NCBI RefSeq assembly: GCF_029626035.1
Contig: NZ_JARUBE010000003.1
Coordinates: 5,828,001 to 5,892,000 of the forward strand
Source of the DNA: Micromonospora sp. WMMD980
GTDB taxonomy: Bacteria > Actinomycetota > Actinomycetes > Mycobacteriales > Micromonosporaceae
Direction: 5' to 3'
DNA: 64,000 nt
The notes under the pieces were generated by a model, which had not been told where the DNA came from, did no database searches, and worked only from the letters and a program-made list of their open reading frames with translations. Shown one piece after another: positions 1 to 9,881 of the stretch (positions within the stretch are counted from its first letter, which is position 1; every line of letters begins with the position of its first letter). A program made the translations under genes and the position numbers.

Positions 1-499
1 GCAGCTCGGCGAAGTCCGCCAGGTAGGGGCCGGTGTTCAGCTCCAGCGCGGCCACCGCGTCCAGCACCTCCTCCGCCGGACATGTCGACGGCCACGACGA
101 CAACGTCCACCGCCACCAGGCGCGGAGGAAGTCCTCGACCGCGTCCCGCTCGGCCGGTGTCCAGCCCGCCCACTGCGCGCCGATCCGGCGGGTGCCGTTC
201 GACGGCCACCACCAGTCGGTCAGCTCGCCGGCGGCGTAGGCGGTCAGCAGTCGAGGCACCAGGTGTGGCAGTTCGCTCCCGTCGCCCCAGGTGCCCGGGT
301 TGCCGAGGTAGCTTCCGAGCTGGTCCGGGGTCAGCGCGCGCAGCGGCGTACGTCGAAACCGGTCGACCTCCGCCGGGTCCACGCAGTGCTCGCACGCCGC
401 CATGTCGGGCGGCATCGGGTGACGGGCGAAGACGGCGTACAGCCGCTCGCCCTGCCCGCTCCACCTCACCCGTCCACACCGCGCCAGTGTGACACCCAC
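1..499 (-). CDS. hypothetical protein (3' part cut off by window edge)
   Basis: This open reading frame runs off the left edge, so only its N-terminal ~166 residues are visible. The translation is clearly protein-like: it contains CEHCVD, a GTWGDG stretch, and a Trp-rich segment with TDWWWPSNG. It resembles small actinobacterial hypothetical proteins that have a paired-Cys motif followed by a TWGD segment, whose role I do not know. The start is uncertain. A GTG at 499 is the first in-frame candidate, but no good Shine-Dalgarno precedes it, and the conserved-looking part begins 20-25 residues later. It lies 29 bp downstream of the acyl-CoA dehydrogenase on the same strand and could be the last gene of that operon. 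Confidence 0.6.
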   Translation of the reverse strand, partial: MGVTLARCGRVRWSGQGERLYAVFARHPMPPDMAACEHCVDPAEVDRFRRTPLRALTPDQLGSYLGNPGTWGDGSELPHLVPRLLTAYAAGELTDWWWPSNGTRRIGAQWAGWTPAERDAVEDFLRAWWRWTLSSWPSTCPAEEVLDAVAALELNTGPYLADFAEL

Positions 500-528
500 G
501 GCGTTCCACTCGGCGCCGAGAACGGCGG

Positions 529-1692
529 TCAGTAGGACTTGTCCTGGCCCAGGACGTGCTGGGCTACGAAGTTGAGGATCATCTCGCGGCTGACCGGGGC
601 GATCCGGCCGGCCCGTACCGCGCCGAGCAGCGTCGCCACCCCGTACTCGGTGGTCATGCCGGCCCCGCCGAGCGCCTGGACGGCGGTGTCCACGGCGAGC
701 GCGGCGGCCTCGCCGGCCGCGTACTTGGCCATGTTGCCGGAGACGCCGGCCTCCAGGTCGCGGCCGGCGTCGTAGAGCGTGGCCGCCTTGTGGATCATCA
801 GCCGGGCCAGTTCCACCTGCACTGCCGCGTGCGCGAGCGGGTGCGCCACGCCCTGGTGCGAGCCGATCGACCGGCCGCCCCACACCTTGCGGGTGGCGGT
901 GTAGTCGGACGCCTTCTCGATCGCGTACCGGCCGGTGCCGGCGCCCATCGCGGCCACCGTGATCCGCTCCGGGTTGAGGCCGGCGAACAGCGCCGGCAGG
1001 CCGGCGTCCAGCGACTCGCCGACCAGCGCGTCGGCGGGCAGCCGGACGTCGTCCAGGAAGAGCAGGAACTGGTTCTCCGGAGAGAGGATCTCCATGTCCA
1101 GTTTGGACTTCTCCAGCCCGGGCGCGTCGGTCGGCACGATGAACAGCGCCGGCTTGAGCTTTCCGGTCGAGGAGTCCTCGGTCCTGGCCACCACCAGCAC
1201 GTGATCGGCCTCGTCGACGCCGGAGATGTAGACCTTGCGGCCGGTGAGCAGCCAGTCGTCGCCGTCGCGGCGGGCCACCGTGCCGAGCCGGTGGAAGTTC
1301 GAGCCGGCGTCCGGTTCGGTGATCGCGAAGACGATCTTCTGGGAGCCGTCGGCGAGGCCGGGCAGGTGCCGCTTGCGCTGCGCCTCGGTGCCGTGCTTGG
1401 TGATCACCGTGGCGGCGATGGCGGGGGAGACGACGAGCAGCAGCAGTGGGCAGCCCGCCGCGGCCAGCTCCTCGCAGACCAGCGCCAGTTCGGTGATGCC
1501 GCCGCCCCCGCCGCCGTACTCGGTGGGGATGTTGACGCCGAGGTAGCCGAGCCGGCCGGCCTCGTGCCACAGCTCGGTGGTGTGCTCACCGGCCTTGGCC
1601 TTGCGGACGAAGTAGTCGTGGCCGTACCTGCGGCCCAGCGCCCGCACGGCGTCGCGGAGCTGGTCCTGTTCCTCGGTCAGGTCGAAGTTCAC
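529..1692 (-). CDS. acyl-CoA dehydrogenase
   Basis: A 387-residue flavoprotein of the acyl-CoA dehydrogenase family, predicted to introduce an alpha,beta double bond into an acyl-CoA using FAD. The full family length is present. The N-terminal helical domain starts at the Met, the middle beta domain carries the flavin-contact segment FAITEPDAGSN (about residue 125), and the C-terminal helical domain has the conserved ALGGAGMTTEYG motif near residue 340. The start overlaps the stop of the carboxylase alpha gene by 4 bp (ATGA-type), so it is translated as the distal gene of the operon. The substrate is not readable from sequence; the neighbouring carboxylase suggests a branched-chain or isoprenoid acyl-CoA. 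Confidence 0.93.
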   Translation of the reverse strand: MNFDLTEEQDQLRDAVRALGRRYGHDYFVRKAKAGEHTTELWHEAGRLGYLGVNIPTEYGGGGGGITELALVCEELAAAGCPLLLLVVSPAIAATVITKHGTEAQRKRHLPGLADGSQKIVFAITEPDAGSNFHRLGTVARRDGDDWLLTGRKVYISGVDEADHVLVVARTEDSSTGKLKPALFIVPTDAPGLEKSKLDMEILSPENQFLLFLDDVRLPADALVGESLDAGLPALFAGLNPERITVAAMGAGTGRYAIEKASDYTATRKVWGGRSIGSHQGVAHPLAHAAVQVELARLMIHKAATLYDAGRDLEAGVSGNMAKYAAGEAAALAVDTAVQALGGAGMTTEYGVATLLGAVRAGRIAPVSREMILNFVAQHVLGQDKSY

Positions 1693-3704
1693 TGCGGGTC
1701 CTCCTCGGGGTCGACCACGGCCAGTACCGCGCCCGTCTCCACCTGGCCGCCGGGTGGCACCGGCAGCTCCGCCACCACGCCGTCGGCCGGGGCGAGCACG
1801 GGGTGTTCGAGCTTCATCGCTTCCAGCGTCAGCAGCAGGTCACCGGCGGCGACCCGCTGGCCGACCTCGACGTGCACCCGGGTCACCGCGCCGGGCAGCG
1901 GTGCGAGCAGCGAGCCGGCCGCCAGTGCCGCGGTGGGCCGGGGCAGCCGGGGCAGCTCGGTGAGGCTCGCCGCCCCGTCCGGGCCGTCCACGAAGACCGA
2001 CGACCCAACCCGGTGTACGCGGAAGGCGTGCCGCACCCCGTCGACGTCGAGCACCACCCGCTCCGGCGTGGCGCTCACCAGCTCCACCTGCGCCTGCGGC
2101 TCGGTGTTGAGAGGGGGCCCCTTCTCTACCGCAGGCGTTAACCGGGGGCCCCTGCTTTCCCACGCGGCGAGGGTGTTGGTGCGGGTGAGGCGGTAGCGGA
2201 TCTCCAGCTCGCCGTCGGCGGTGCTGAAGCGGGTGACCTGCGGGACGGCCGGCACGTTGCGCCAGCCCGACGGCAGCCCAGCGAGCACCGGCGCGGCGGC
2301 CCGGCGCGCGGCGGCACCGGCCAGCGCGGCGGCGAGCGCGGCCAGCGGGAGCTGCTCGGGCGGCAGCAGCGGCGCGAAGACCTCGGGATGCCGGTCCAGG
2401 AATCCGGTGTCCACCTCGGCGGCGGCGAACTGCGCGCTGCGCAGCACCCGGACCAGCAGGTCCCGGTTGGTGGCCACGCCGTGCAGCTCGGCCCGGGCCA
2501 GCGCGCCGGCCAGGGCGCGGGCCGCCTCGGCCCGGGTCGGCGCCCAGGCGACCAGCTTGGCCAGCATCGAGTCGTAGTGCACGCTCACCGTCGAGCCGTC
2601 CACCACGCCCGAGTCCAGGCGCAGCCGGCGTGCCGGCCCGAACTCGGCGTCGACCCCGGGAATCGCGAACCGGTGCAGCGTGCCGGTGGCCGGGCGGAAG
2701 CCCTGGGCCGGTTCCTCGGCACAGAGCCGCACCTCGATCGCGTGGCCCTCGGCGGCGGGGGTCGCCGACAGCGGCAACGGCTCGCCCTCGGCCACCAGCA
2801 GTTGCAGCCGGACCAGATCCAGCCCGGTGGTCAGCTCGGTGACCGGGTGCTCCACCTGGAGGCGGGTGTTCATCTCCAGGAAGTGCACCTGACCGTCCGG
2901 CGCGAGCAGGAACTCCACAGTGCCCGCGCCCACGTAGTCGACCGCCCGCCCGGCCGCCACCGCCGCGGAGTGCAGCTTCTCGCGCACGTCGTCGGGGAGC
3001 ACGCCCGGCGCCTCCTCGACGATTTTCTGGTGCCGGCGCTGGATCGAGCAGTCGCGTACCCCGAGCGCCACGATCGTGCCGTGGGTGTCGCCGAAGATCT
3101 GCACCTCGACGTGCCGGCCGCGTTCGACGTACCGCTCGATGAAGACGGTGCCGTCGCCGAACGCCGCCGCCGCCTCGCGGCGCGCGCCCGCGACGGCCTC
3201 GGCCAGCCCGGCGGCGTCGCGGACGATCCGCATGCCCCGCCCGCCGCCGCCCGCGCTGGCCTTCACCAGCACCGGGAACGCGGTGACCTGGTCCGGGTCG
3301 GTCCAGGTGGGCAGCATCGGCACGCCCGCGTCGGCGAGCAGCGCCTTGGCGGCCATCTTGTCGCCCATCGCGGCGATCGCCTTGGCGGGCGGTCCCACCC
3401 AGGTCAGGCCGGCGTCGGTCACCGCGGCCGCGAACTCGGCGTTCTCGGCGAGGAAGCCGTAGCCGGGGTGGACGGCGTCCGCGCCGGACCGGCGGGCCGC
3501 GTCCAGGATCGCCTCGATGCGCAGGTACGTCTCGGCGGGCGTGTTCCCGGGCAGCCGGACCGCCTGGTCGGCCTCGGTCACGAACGGCGCGTCGGCGTCC
3601 GCGTCGGAGTGCACGGCCACGGTTCCGACGCCGAGCGCCCGGCAGGTGGCGAGGACCCGGCGGGCGATCTCCCCCCGGTTCGCCACCAGAAGCTTCGTGA
3701 TCAT
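1689..3704 (-). CDS. acyl-CoA carboxylase alpha subunit (biotin carboxylase + biotin carrier)
   Basis: A 671-residue subunit that carboxylates its own biotin with ATP and bicarbonate and delivers the carboxyl group to the partner beta subunit. In order it has a biotin carboxylase domain (residues 1-450, starting MITKLLVANRGEIA, with the Gly-rich ATP-grasp loop SAGGGGRGM and the EMNTRLQVEHPVTE active-site strand), a BT linker domain (about 500-590) and a C-terminal biotinyl domain with EAMKL near residue 630. The ATG at 3704 is the homology start although the frame is open far upstream. It follows accD with a 68-nt spacer holding a repeat-encoded mini-ORF. A 46-48 bp palindromic repeat is inserted in frame at 2111-2156. 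Methylcrotonyl-CoA and geranyl-CoA are the likeliest substrates given the AtuA neighbour. Confidence 0.93.
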   Translation of the reverse strand: MITKLLVANRGEIARRVLATCRALGVGTVAVHSDADADAPFVTEADQAVRLPGNTPAETYLRIEAILDAARRSGADAVHPGYGFLAENAEFAAAVTDAGLTWVGPPAKAIAAMGDKMAAKALLADAGVPMLPTWTDPDQVTAFPVLVKASAGGGGRGMRIVRDAAGLAEAVAGARREAAAAFGDGTVFIERYVERGRHVEVQIFGDTHGTIVALGVRDCSIQRRHQKIVEEAPGVLPDDVREKLHSAAVAAGRAVDYVGAGTVEFLLAPDGQVHFLEMNTRLQVEHPVTELTTGLDLVRLQLLVAEGEPLPLSATPAAEGHAIEVRLCAEEPAQGFRPATGTLHRFAIPGVDAEFGPARRLRLDSGVVDGSTVSVHYDSMLAKLVAWAPTRAEAARALAGALARAELHGVATNRDLLVRVLRSAQFAAAEVDTGFLDRHPEVFAPLLPPEQLPLAALAAALAGAAARRAAAPVLAGLPSGWRNVPAVPQVTRFSTADGELEIRYRLTRTNTLAAWESRGPRLTPAVEKGPPLNTEPQAQVELVSATPERVVLDVDGVRHAFRVHRVGSSVFVDGPDGAASLTELPRLPRPTAALAAGSLLAPLPGAVTRVHVEVGQRVAAGDLLLTLEAMKLEHPVLAPADGVVAELPVPPGGQVETGAVLAVVDPEEDPQ
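2111..2156 (-). repeat. palindromic element copy A, in frame inside the carboxylase alpha gene
   Basis: Read on the minus strand, this ~46-bp stretch has two short GGGGCCC-type palindromes flanking a central GTTAACGCCTG. It aligns over its full length with copies at 6850-6897 and 35161-35208. It lies within the BT linker region and is translated as RGPRLTPAVEKGPPL, a low-complexity run between a tryptophan-containing strand and the next domain segment. The reading frame stays open. This is one of three copies in the window. Confidence 0.8.
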
Positions 3705-3769
3705 TCGCGCTGAGCCTGCCTTTCGTTCGCGACTGCGGGACTCCGCTTCGCTGCGTTCCTCGCGCTCAC
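3701..3769 (-). CDS. mini-ORF encoded by an intergenic repeat between accD-type and accA-type genes
   Basis: A 22-codon frame begins with GTG 3 nt after the stop of the carboxyltransferase gene and ends in a TGA that overlaps the ATG of the biotin carboxylase gene (ATGA). The peptide starts VSARNAAKRSPAVAN. The first 51 nt differ at only about five positions from the unit repeated three times at 59389-59565, so the same mobile or dispersed repeat is present here as a single copy. It may pass ribosomes from one gene to the next rather than make a functional peptide. Expression is unproven. Confidence 0.5.
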   Translation of the reverse strand: MSARNAAKRSPAVANERQAQRE

Positions 3770-3772
3770 AGG

Positions 3773-5373
<1,601 letters not shown>

Positions 5374-5377
<4 letters not shown>

Positions 5378-6513
5378 AGGCCCATGCCCTTCGCGATGAT
5401 CTCGTTCATGATCTCGGTGGTGCCGCCGCCGATGCCGAGGATGCGGGCGTCCCGGTAGTGCCGCTCCACCTCGGCGTCGCGCAGGTAGCCGAAGCCGCCG
5501 TGCAGTTGCAGCGCGACGTCGACCACCTGGTCGCAGGCGGCCACCGCCGCGTTCTTCGCCATCGCCACCTCGGTCACCACCGGTTCCCCCGCGGCCACCC
5601 GCTCGGCCACCTCGTGCACGTACGCGCGGGCCGCCTCGGCGCGGGTGTGCATCTCGGCCAGCCGGTGCCGGACGAGTTGCCGGCTCGCCAGCGGACGGCC
5701 GAACGTGGACCGGTCCCGGCACCACCGCACGGTCAGGTCCACGCAGCGCTGCGCGGTCGCGTACGCCTGGGTGGCGAGCGACAGCCGCTCGGCGGCGAAC
5801 TGCTGCATGATGGCGAGGAAACCGGTGTCCTCCGGGCCGACCCGGTTCGCCACCGGCACCCGGACGTCGGCGAACGACAGCTCGGCGGTGTCCGAGCAGT
5901 GCCAGCCCAGCTTCTCCAGCCGCCGGCCCACGGTGAACCCGGGCGCGCCCTTGTCGATCACCAGCAGGCTCAGCGAGCCGGACCCGGGAAAGTCGGTGCA
6001 GACCGCGGTGGTCACGAAGTCGGCCCGGACGCCGCTGGTGATGTAGGTCTTCGACCCGTTCACCACGTAGCGGTCGCCGTCGCGTACCGCGCAGGTGCGG
6101 ATGCCGGCCACGTCCGAACCGCCGTCCGGCTCGGTGATCGCCAACGCGCCGATCATGGTCCCGGCCAGGGTGGGCCGGACGTACCTGTCGACGAGCGCCT
6201 CGTCCTGTGCCGCCACGATGTGCGGCAGCGCGATCCCGTGCGTGAACAACGCAGCGACCAGCCCGGACGAGCCGCCCGAGCGGATGATCTCCTCGGTGAC
6301 CACGATCGAGTCGAGCAGGTCGCCGCCGCTGCCGCCGACCGACTCACCGAAGCCGATTCCGAGCAGCCCGATCTTCGCGGCGGTCCCGTGCAGTGACCGG
6401 GGTACCTCGCCGGCCCGCTCCCAGTCCGCCAGGTGCGGCAGGACCTCCCGGGTGACGAAGGCCCGGGTCAGCTCACGCAGTTGGCGACGCTCCGGCGTGT
6501 CCACGATGGTCAT
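5374..6513 (-). CDS. acyl-CoA dehydrogenase
   Basis: A second acyl-CoA dehydrogenase of 379 residues. It has the flavin-binding ALAITEPDGGSDVAG segment near residue 125, the WHCSDTAEL region in the beta domain, and the C-terminal LQLHGGFGYLRDAEVERHYRD motif with the catalytic-region RDARILGIGGGT. It overlaps AtuA upstream (ATGA at 6510-6513) and the carboxyltransferase downstream by 4 bp, so it is part of one tightly coupled transcript. It is more divergent from the first dehydrogenase than a recent duplicate would be. In leucine or citronellol pathways this position is held by isovaleryl-CoA or citronellyl-CoA dehydrogenase. Confidence 0.93.
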
Positions 6514-8186
6514 GCCGGCACCTCCGCCGGCAGGTCGACCACCCGGGCCCGGAGCAGCTCACCGAGCGCCTTGGCCTGCGGGTCGAACCGGGTGGACGCG
6601 GCCACACCCTGCCCCAGCAGCCCGCGGATCACGAAGTTGACCGCGCGCAGGTTCGGCAGCTCGTACCGCTCGACGGTCAGCTTCGCGGTCTCCGGCAGCA
6701 ACTCGGCCAACCGCTCCACGGTGAGCCAGCCGCGCAGCCAGGCCCAGGTGGCGTCGGTGCGGGCCCAGACGCCGAGGTTGGCGTCACCCCCCTTGTCGCC
6801 GGACCGCGCGCCTACCACCTCACCCAGCGCCCCCCGCCGGGTGGGATGTAAGGAGGGGCCCCCTGTTAACGCCTGGTGCATAACAGGGGGCCCCTGCAAA
6901 CCACCACTGGCGGGCGGCGGCGGGATCGGCACGCGCTCGCCGGAGGGGAGCACCGCCACGTGCTCCACCGCGTCCTGCGCGACGGCGTCGGCGGTGAACA
7001 CCCCGTACGGGGTCGCGTCACCGGGCAGCGTGGTCAACGTGCAACCCGGGTAGGAGGCGAGCGCCAGCTCCACCGCGGCCGCCGAGAACGCCCGCCCGGC
7101 CCGTGCCTTGTCACCGTCGCGCAGGTGTACGTGCAGCAGCGCGCTCGCCGCCTCGGTGTCGGTGGCGTCCGGGTGATCGGTGCGGGCCAGCGTGAACTCC
7201 AGCCCGTCCGGGCCGACCGCCTCCTCCACCTGACCGCGGACCAGGGCCGCCTTGGCCGGGATGTCCAGCCCGCACAGCACGAACGTCATCGAGTTGCGGA
7301 AGCCGCCCAGGTTGTTGACGCCCACCTTGAGCGTGTCCGGGGGCGGTGTGCCGCGCGCCCCGGAGACCCGGACCCGGTCCGGGCCCGCCTGCTCCAGCCG
7401 TACCGTGTCCAGCCGGGTCACCACGTCCGGGCCGAGGTAGTCCGGCCCGCCCACCTCGTACAGGAGCTGGGCGGTGACCGTCTCGACGGTGACCGCGCCG
7501 CCGGTGCCCGGGTGCTTGGTCAGCACCGACGACCCGTCCCTGTGCAGCTCGGCGATGGGGAAGCCGGGTCGGTGGCCGCCGTCCGGCAACTCGGTGAAGA
7601 AGCTGAAGTTGCCGCCGGTGACCTGCGCCCCGCACTCGATCAGGTGCCCGGCCACGGTCGCCCCGGCCAACGCGTCCAGGTCGTCGCGGGTCCAGCCGAA
7701 GCGGGCGATCGCCGGCCCGACCGCCAGCGACGCGTCGGTGACCCGCCCGGTGACCACCACGTCTGCGCCGGCGTCGAGGCAGGCCGCGATCCCGAACGCG
7801 CCCAGGTACGCGTTCGCGGTCAGCGCGTCCGGTCGCCGGAGCGCGTCGCCCGCCACGTACCCGACGCGCACGTCGAGGCCGAGCCGCGCGGCGAGCGACC
7901 GGACCGCGTCGGCCAGGCCGGCCGGGTTGAGGCCGCCGGCGTTGGTGACCAGCGTGACCCCGCGCTCCAGCGCGGTGCCGAGCACGCCCTCCAGTTGCCG
8001 CAGGAACGTCCTGGCATAGCCGAGCGACGCGTCCCGCATCCGGTCGCGGCCGAGGATGAGCATGGTCAGCTCGGCCAGGTAGTCGCCGGTCAGCACGTCC
8101 AGCTCGCCGCCGTCGAGCATCTCCCGCCAGGCCGCGAAACGGTCGCCGTAGAAGCCGGACGCGTTGCCCACCCGCAGCACGCTCAT
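6510..8186 (-). CDS. AtuA family (DUF1446) protein of acyclic terpene/branched acyl-CoA utilisation
   Basis: A 558-residue protein of the AtuA/DUF1446 family, named after the Pseudomonas acyclic terpene utilisation locus; its reaction is not established. The main domain (to about residue 430) starts LRVGNASGFYGDR and contains TNAGGLNP, VVVTGRVTDASL and CGAQVTGGNFSFF, all typical. A C-terminal AtuA-like domain follows (about 450-555, GARSGDKGGDANLG). Between them lies an in-frame palindromic repeat (6850-6897) translated as LQGPPVMHQALTGGPSL. The start overlaps the TIGR03084 gene by 4 bp. Next to a biotin-dependent carboxylase, it supports an isoprenoid or branched-chain degradation role. Confidence 0.9.
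   Translation of the reverse strand: MSVLRVGNASGFYGDRFAAWREMLDGGELDVLTGDYLAELTMLILGRDRMRDASLGYARTFLRQLEGVLGTALERGVTLVTNAGGLNPAGLADAVRSLAARLGLDVRVGYVAGDALRRPDALTANAYLGAFGIAACLDAGADVVVTGRVTDASLAVGPAIARFGWTRDDLDALAGATVAGHLIECGAQVTGGNFSFFTELPDGGHRPGFPIAELHRDGSSVLTKHPGTGGAVTVETVTAQLLYEVGGPDYLGPDVVTRLDTVRLEQAGPDRVRVSGARGTPPPDTLKVGVNNLGGFRNSMTFVLCGLDIPAKAALVRGQVEEAVGPDGLEFTLARTDHPDATDTEAASALLHVHLRDGDKARAGRAFSAAAVELALASYPGCTLTTLPGDATPYGVFTADAVAQDAVEHVAVLPSGERVPIPPPPASGGLQGPPVMHQALTGGPSLHPTRRGALGEVVGARSGDKGGDANLGVWARTDATWAWLRGWLTVERLAELLPETAKLTVERYELPNLRAVNFVIRGLLGQGVAASTRFDPQAKALGELLRARVVDLPAEVPA
6850..6897. repeat. palindromic element copy B, in frame inside the atuA-type gene
   Basis: A 48-bp element with terminal palindromes GAGGGGCCCCCT and AGGGGGCCCCT around a central GTTAACGCCTGG. 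It falls exactly in the linker between the two domains of the AtuA-type protein, and its length of 16 codons keeps the frame. Relative to its host gene the element is inverted compared with copy A, so the same DNA is translated in a different sense, as PVMHQALTGG. That argues for selection on the DNA or RNA element rather than on the peptide. Confidence 0.82.
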
Positions 8187-9019
8187 GCCCGATCCCCGTT
8201 CGTGCCCCGGTGACCCGCATGCGCGCGATGGTCACCCACGCCCGCCGGCTCGCGCTTGTCGCCGGGTGGGCCGGCGAACGCCTGGGCCACGTCCAGCCAC
8301 TCGTCGGCGACCGGTCCGGTGGCGACCATGGCCAGGTCGGCGCGGTGCCGGCGCTGGGTGACCAGCAGGCAGAAGTCGAGCGCCGGCCCGGTCACCCGGT
8401 CGGCCGCGTCCGCCGGCCCGAACGCCCAGACCTCGCCGCCGGCGGGCGCGGTCAGCTCGACCCGGACCGGGTCCGTGGGCACCGCGCGGCCGTGCGCGGC
8501 GAAACCGTGCCCGAGGGTACGGAAGCCGAGGTGGGCGACGTGTCGAAGGCGGGCGGTCGGGGTGCGGGTGATGCCGAGCGCGTCGGCGACGTCCTCGCCG
8601 TGTGCCCAGGTTTCCATGATCCGGGCGGTGGTCATCGAGGCCGGCGACATCCGCGTCCCGTACCAGGGCAGTTTCTCGCCGGCCGGGGTGGCGGCGAGGG
8701 CCGCCGTGAGCGTGGACCGGCCGTCGCGCCAGCGGGCCAGCAACGCGGGCGGTGGGGCGAGGAAGGACTCCGTCCCGTCCTCGACCAGGCGGGACGGGTC
8801 CGGCGCGGCGGTGACCGAGGCGAAGAACGCCGACTCGTCGGTGGCGGCCAGGTGCGCCACGTGGTCGGTCCAGGCCAGGTGCGCGATCTGGTGCGAGACG
8901 GTCCAGCCCGGTGCGGGTGTCGGGCGTTCCCATCCGTCCGCCGGCAGCTCCGCGACGAGCGCGTCGAGCTGCTCGGACTCGGCGGCCAGGTCCGCGAGCA
9001 GGGCGGTCAGGTCGACCAT
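8183..9019 (-). CDS. TIGR03084 family metal-binding protein (DinB/mycothiol-dependent isomerase fold)
   Basis: A 278-residue protein whose N-terminal half matches the mycothiol-dependent maleylpyruvate isomerase/DinB helical bundle, with GWTVSHQIAHLAWTDH giving the first metal-ligand His (about residue 47) and METWAHGEDVADAL the later His/Asp pair. The C-terminal ~90 residues form a small alpha/beta domain. Proteins of this TIGR03084 type commonly sit beside acyl-CoA metabolism genes in actinobacteria. Its reaction is unknown. It is the first enzyme gene after the TetR regulator (25-bp gap) and overlaps AtuA by 4 bp. Confidence 0.85.
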   Translation of the reverse strand: MVDLTALLADLAAESEQLDALVAELPADGWERPTPAPGWTVSHQIAHLAWTDHVAHLAATDESAFFASVTAAPDPSRLVEDGTESFLAPPPALLARWRDGRSTLTAALAATPAGEKLPWYGTRMSPASMTTARIMETWAHGEDVADALGITRTPTARLRHVAHLGFRTLGHGFAAHGRAVPTDPVRVELTAPAGGEVWAFGPADAADRVTGPALDFCLLVTQRRHRADLAMVATGPVADEWLDVAQAFAGPPGDKREPAGVGDHRAHAGHRGTNGDRA

Positions 9020-9044
9020 GGTGCCTCCGGGCGAATTGTGCCGG

Positions 9045-9761
9045 TCAGGGGCTTCGGGTCAGGGCCGCGCCGTCGGCGGACGGGCCGGCGGTGGGCGGGC
9101 CGACGTCGGCCGGCCCCGGTTCGGCCGAGCGGGCGCCGAGCGGGCCGGCGGTGGCGTCGGGCGTGAGCAGGCTGGCGAGCTGGCGTTTCCAGGTGCGCAG
9201 CAGGGCGGTGCGGCGGGTCGAGTCGTCACTGAGCAGGTTGGCGACGCCCAGCCCGCGCAGCAGGTCGAGGGTGGCCTGCACCGCCTCGCGGACGCCGGGG
9301 CGGCGCTCGTCGACGCCGAGCAGCTCGACGGTGAGCCGGTGCATCTCCCGGCCCACCGTGGCTTCCAGCGGCACGAGGGCGTCGCGCAGTTCGGCGTCGG
9401 TGCGGGCGGCGACCCAGAGTTCGAGGGCGGCGACGAAGAGCGGCCCGGTGAAGGCCGCGCCGAGCAGGTCGATCACCCGGTCCAGCCGGCGCGGGCCGGC
9501 GGGCAACGCGTCGGCCTCGGTGCGCAGCTCCACCGCCCGGCGTTCGGCCAGGTGGGCGACGGCGGCGGTGACCAGGGCGGCCTTGGTGGGGTAGTGGTGC
9601 AACTGCGCGCCCCGGGAGACTCCGGCCCGGGCGGCCACCACGGTGGTCGTCGTGCCGGACCAGCCGTGCTCCACCAGGCATTCGACGGTCGCCTCCAGCA
9701 GCCGGGCCTGGGTGGCGCGGCTGCGCTCCTGCTGCGGGACGCGGGTCGGTGCGGGGGGCAC
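9045..9761 (-). CDS. TetR family transcriptional regulator
   Basis: A 238-residue TetR-type repressor. The N-terminal helix-turn-helix spans roughly residues 12-58, with QARLLEATVECLVEHGW and AGVSRGAQLHHYPTKAAL (recognition helix SRGAQLHHY). The remaining helical ligand domain is followed by an Ala/Pro/Gly-rich tail. The GTG at 9761 is preferred because the HTH then starts at a typical distance. A frame-open ATG at 9821 would extend over the palindromic operator and so is less likely. It heads the acyl-CoA operon and probably represses it in response to an acyl-CoA or terpenoid ligand. Confidence 0.88.
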   Translation of the reverse strand: MPPAPTRVPQQERSRATQARLLEATVECLVEHGWSGTTTTVVAARAGVSRGAQLHHYPTKAALVTAAVAHLAERRAVELRTEADALPAGPRRLDRVIDLLGAAFTGPLFVAALELWVAARTDAELRDALVPLEATVGREMHRLTVELLGVDERRPGVREAVQATLDLLRGLGVANLLSDDSTRRTALLRTWKRQLASLLTPDATAGPLGARSAEPGPADVGPPTAGPSADGAALTRSP

Positions 9762-9790
9762 GGGGACAGCGTCCCGCCCCCGAAACAAAC

Positions 9791-9804
9791 AGTCAAGACT
9801 GACT
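9791..9804. promoter_or_regulatory. candidate TetR operator
   Basis: An inverted repeat AGTCA-AGAC-TGACT sits in an unusually A/T-rich patch between the divergent TetR gene and the epimerase-aminotransferase gene. The arms extend to nine bases on each side with one mismatch (AAACAGTCA / TGACTTTTT). Position and symmetry fit a TetR-type autorepressor operator; it may also affect the divergent gene. Confidence 0.5.
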
Positions 9805-9881
9805 TTTTCTGCGGCCGACATCGGACACCGTCGAGGGAGGGATTCCGCGATACTGGGCACCGTTCCCGGGGAGGGCGCGAC

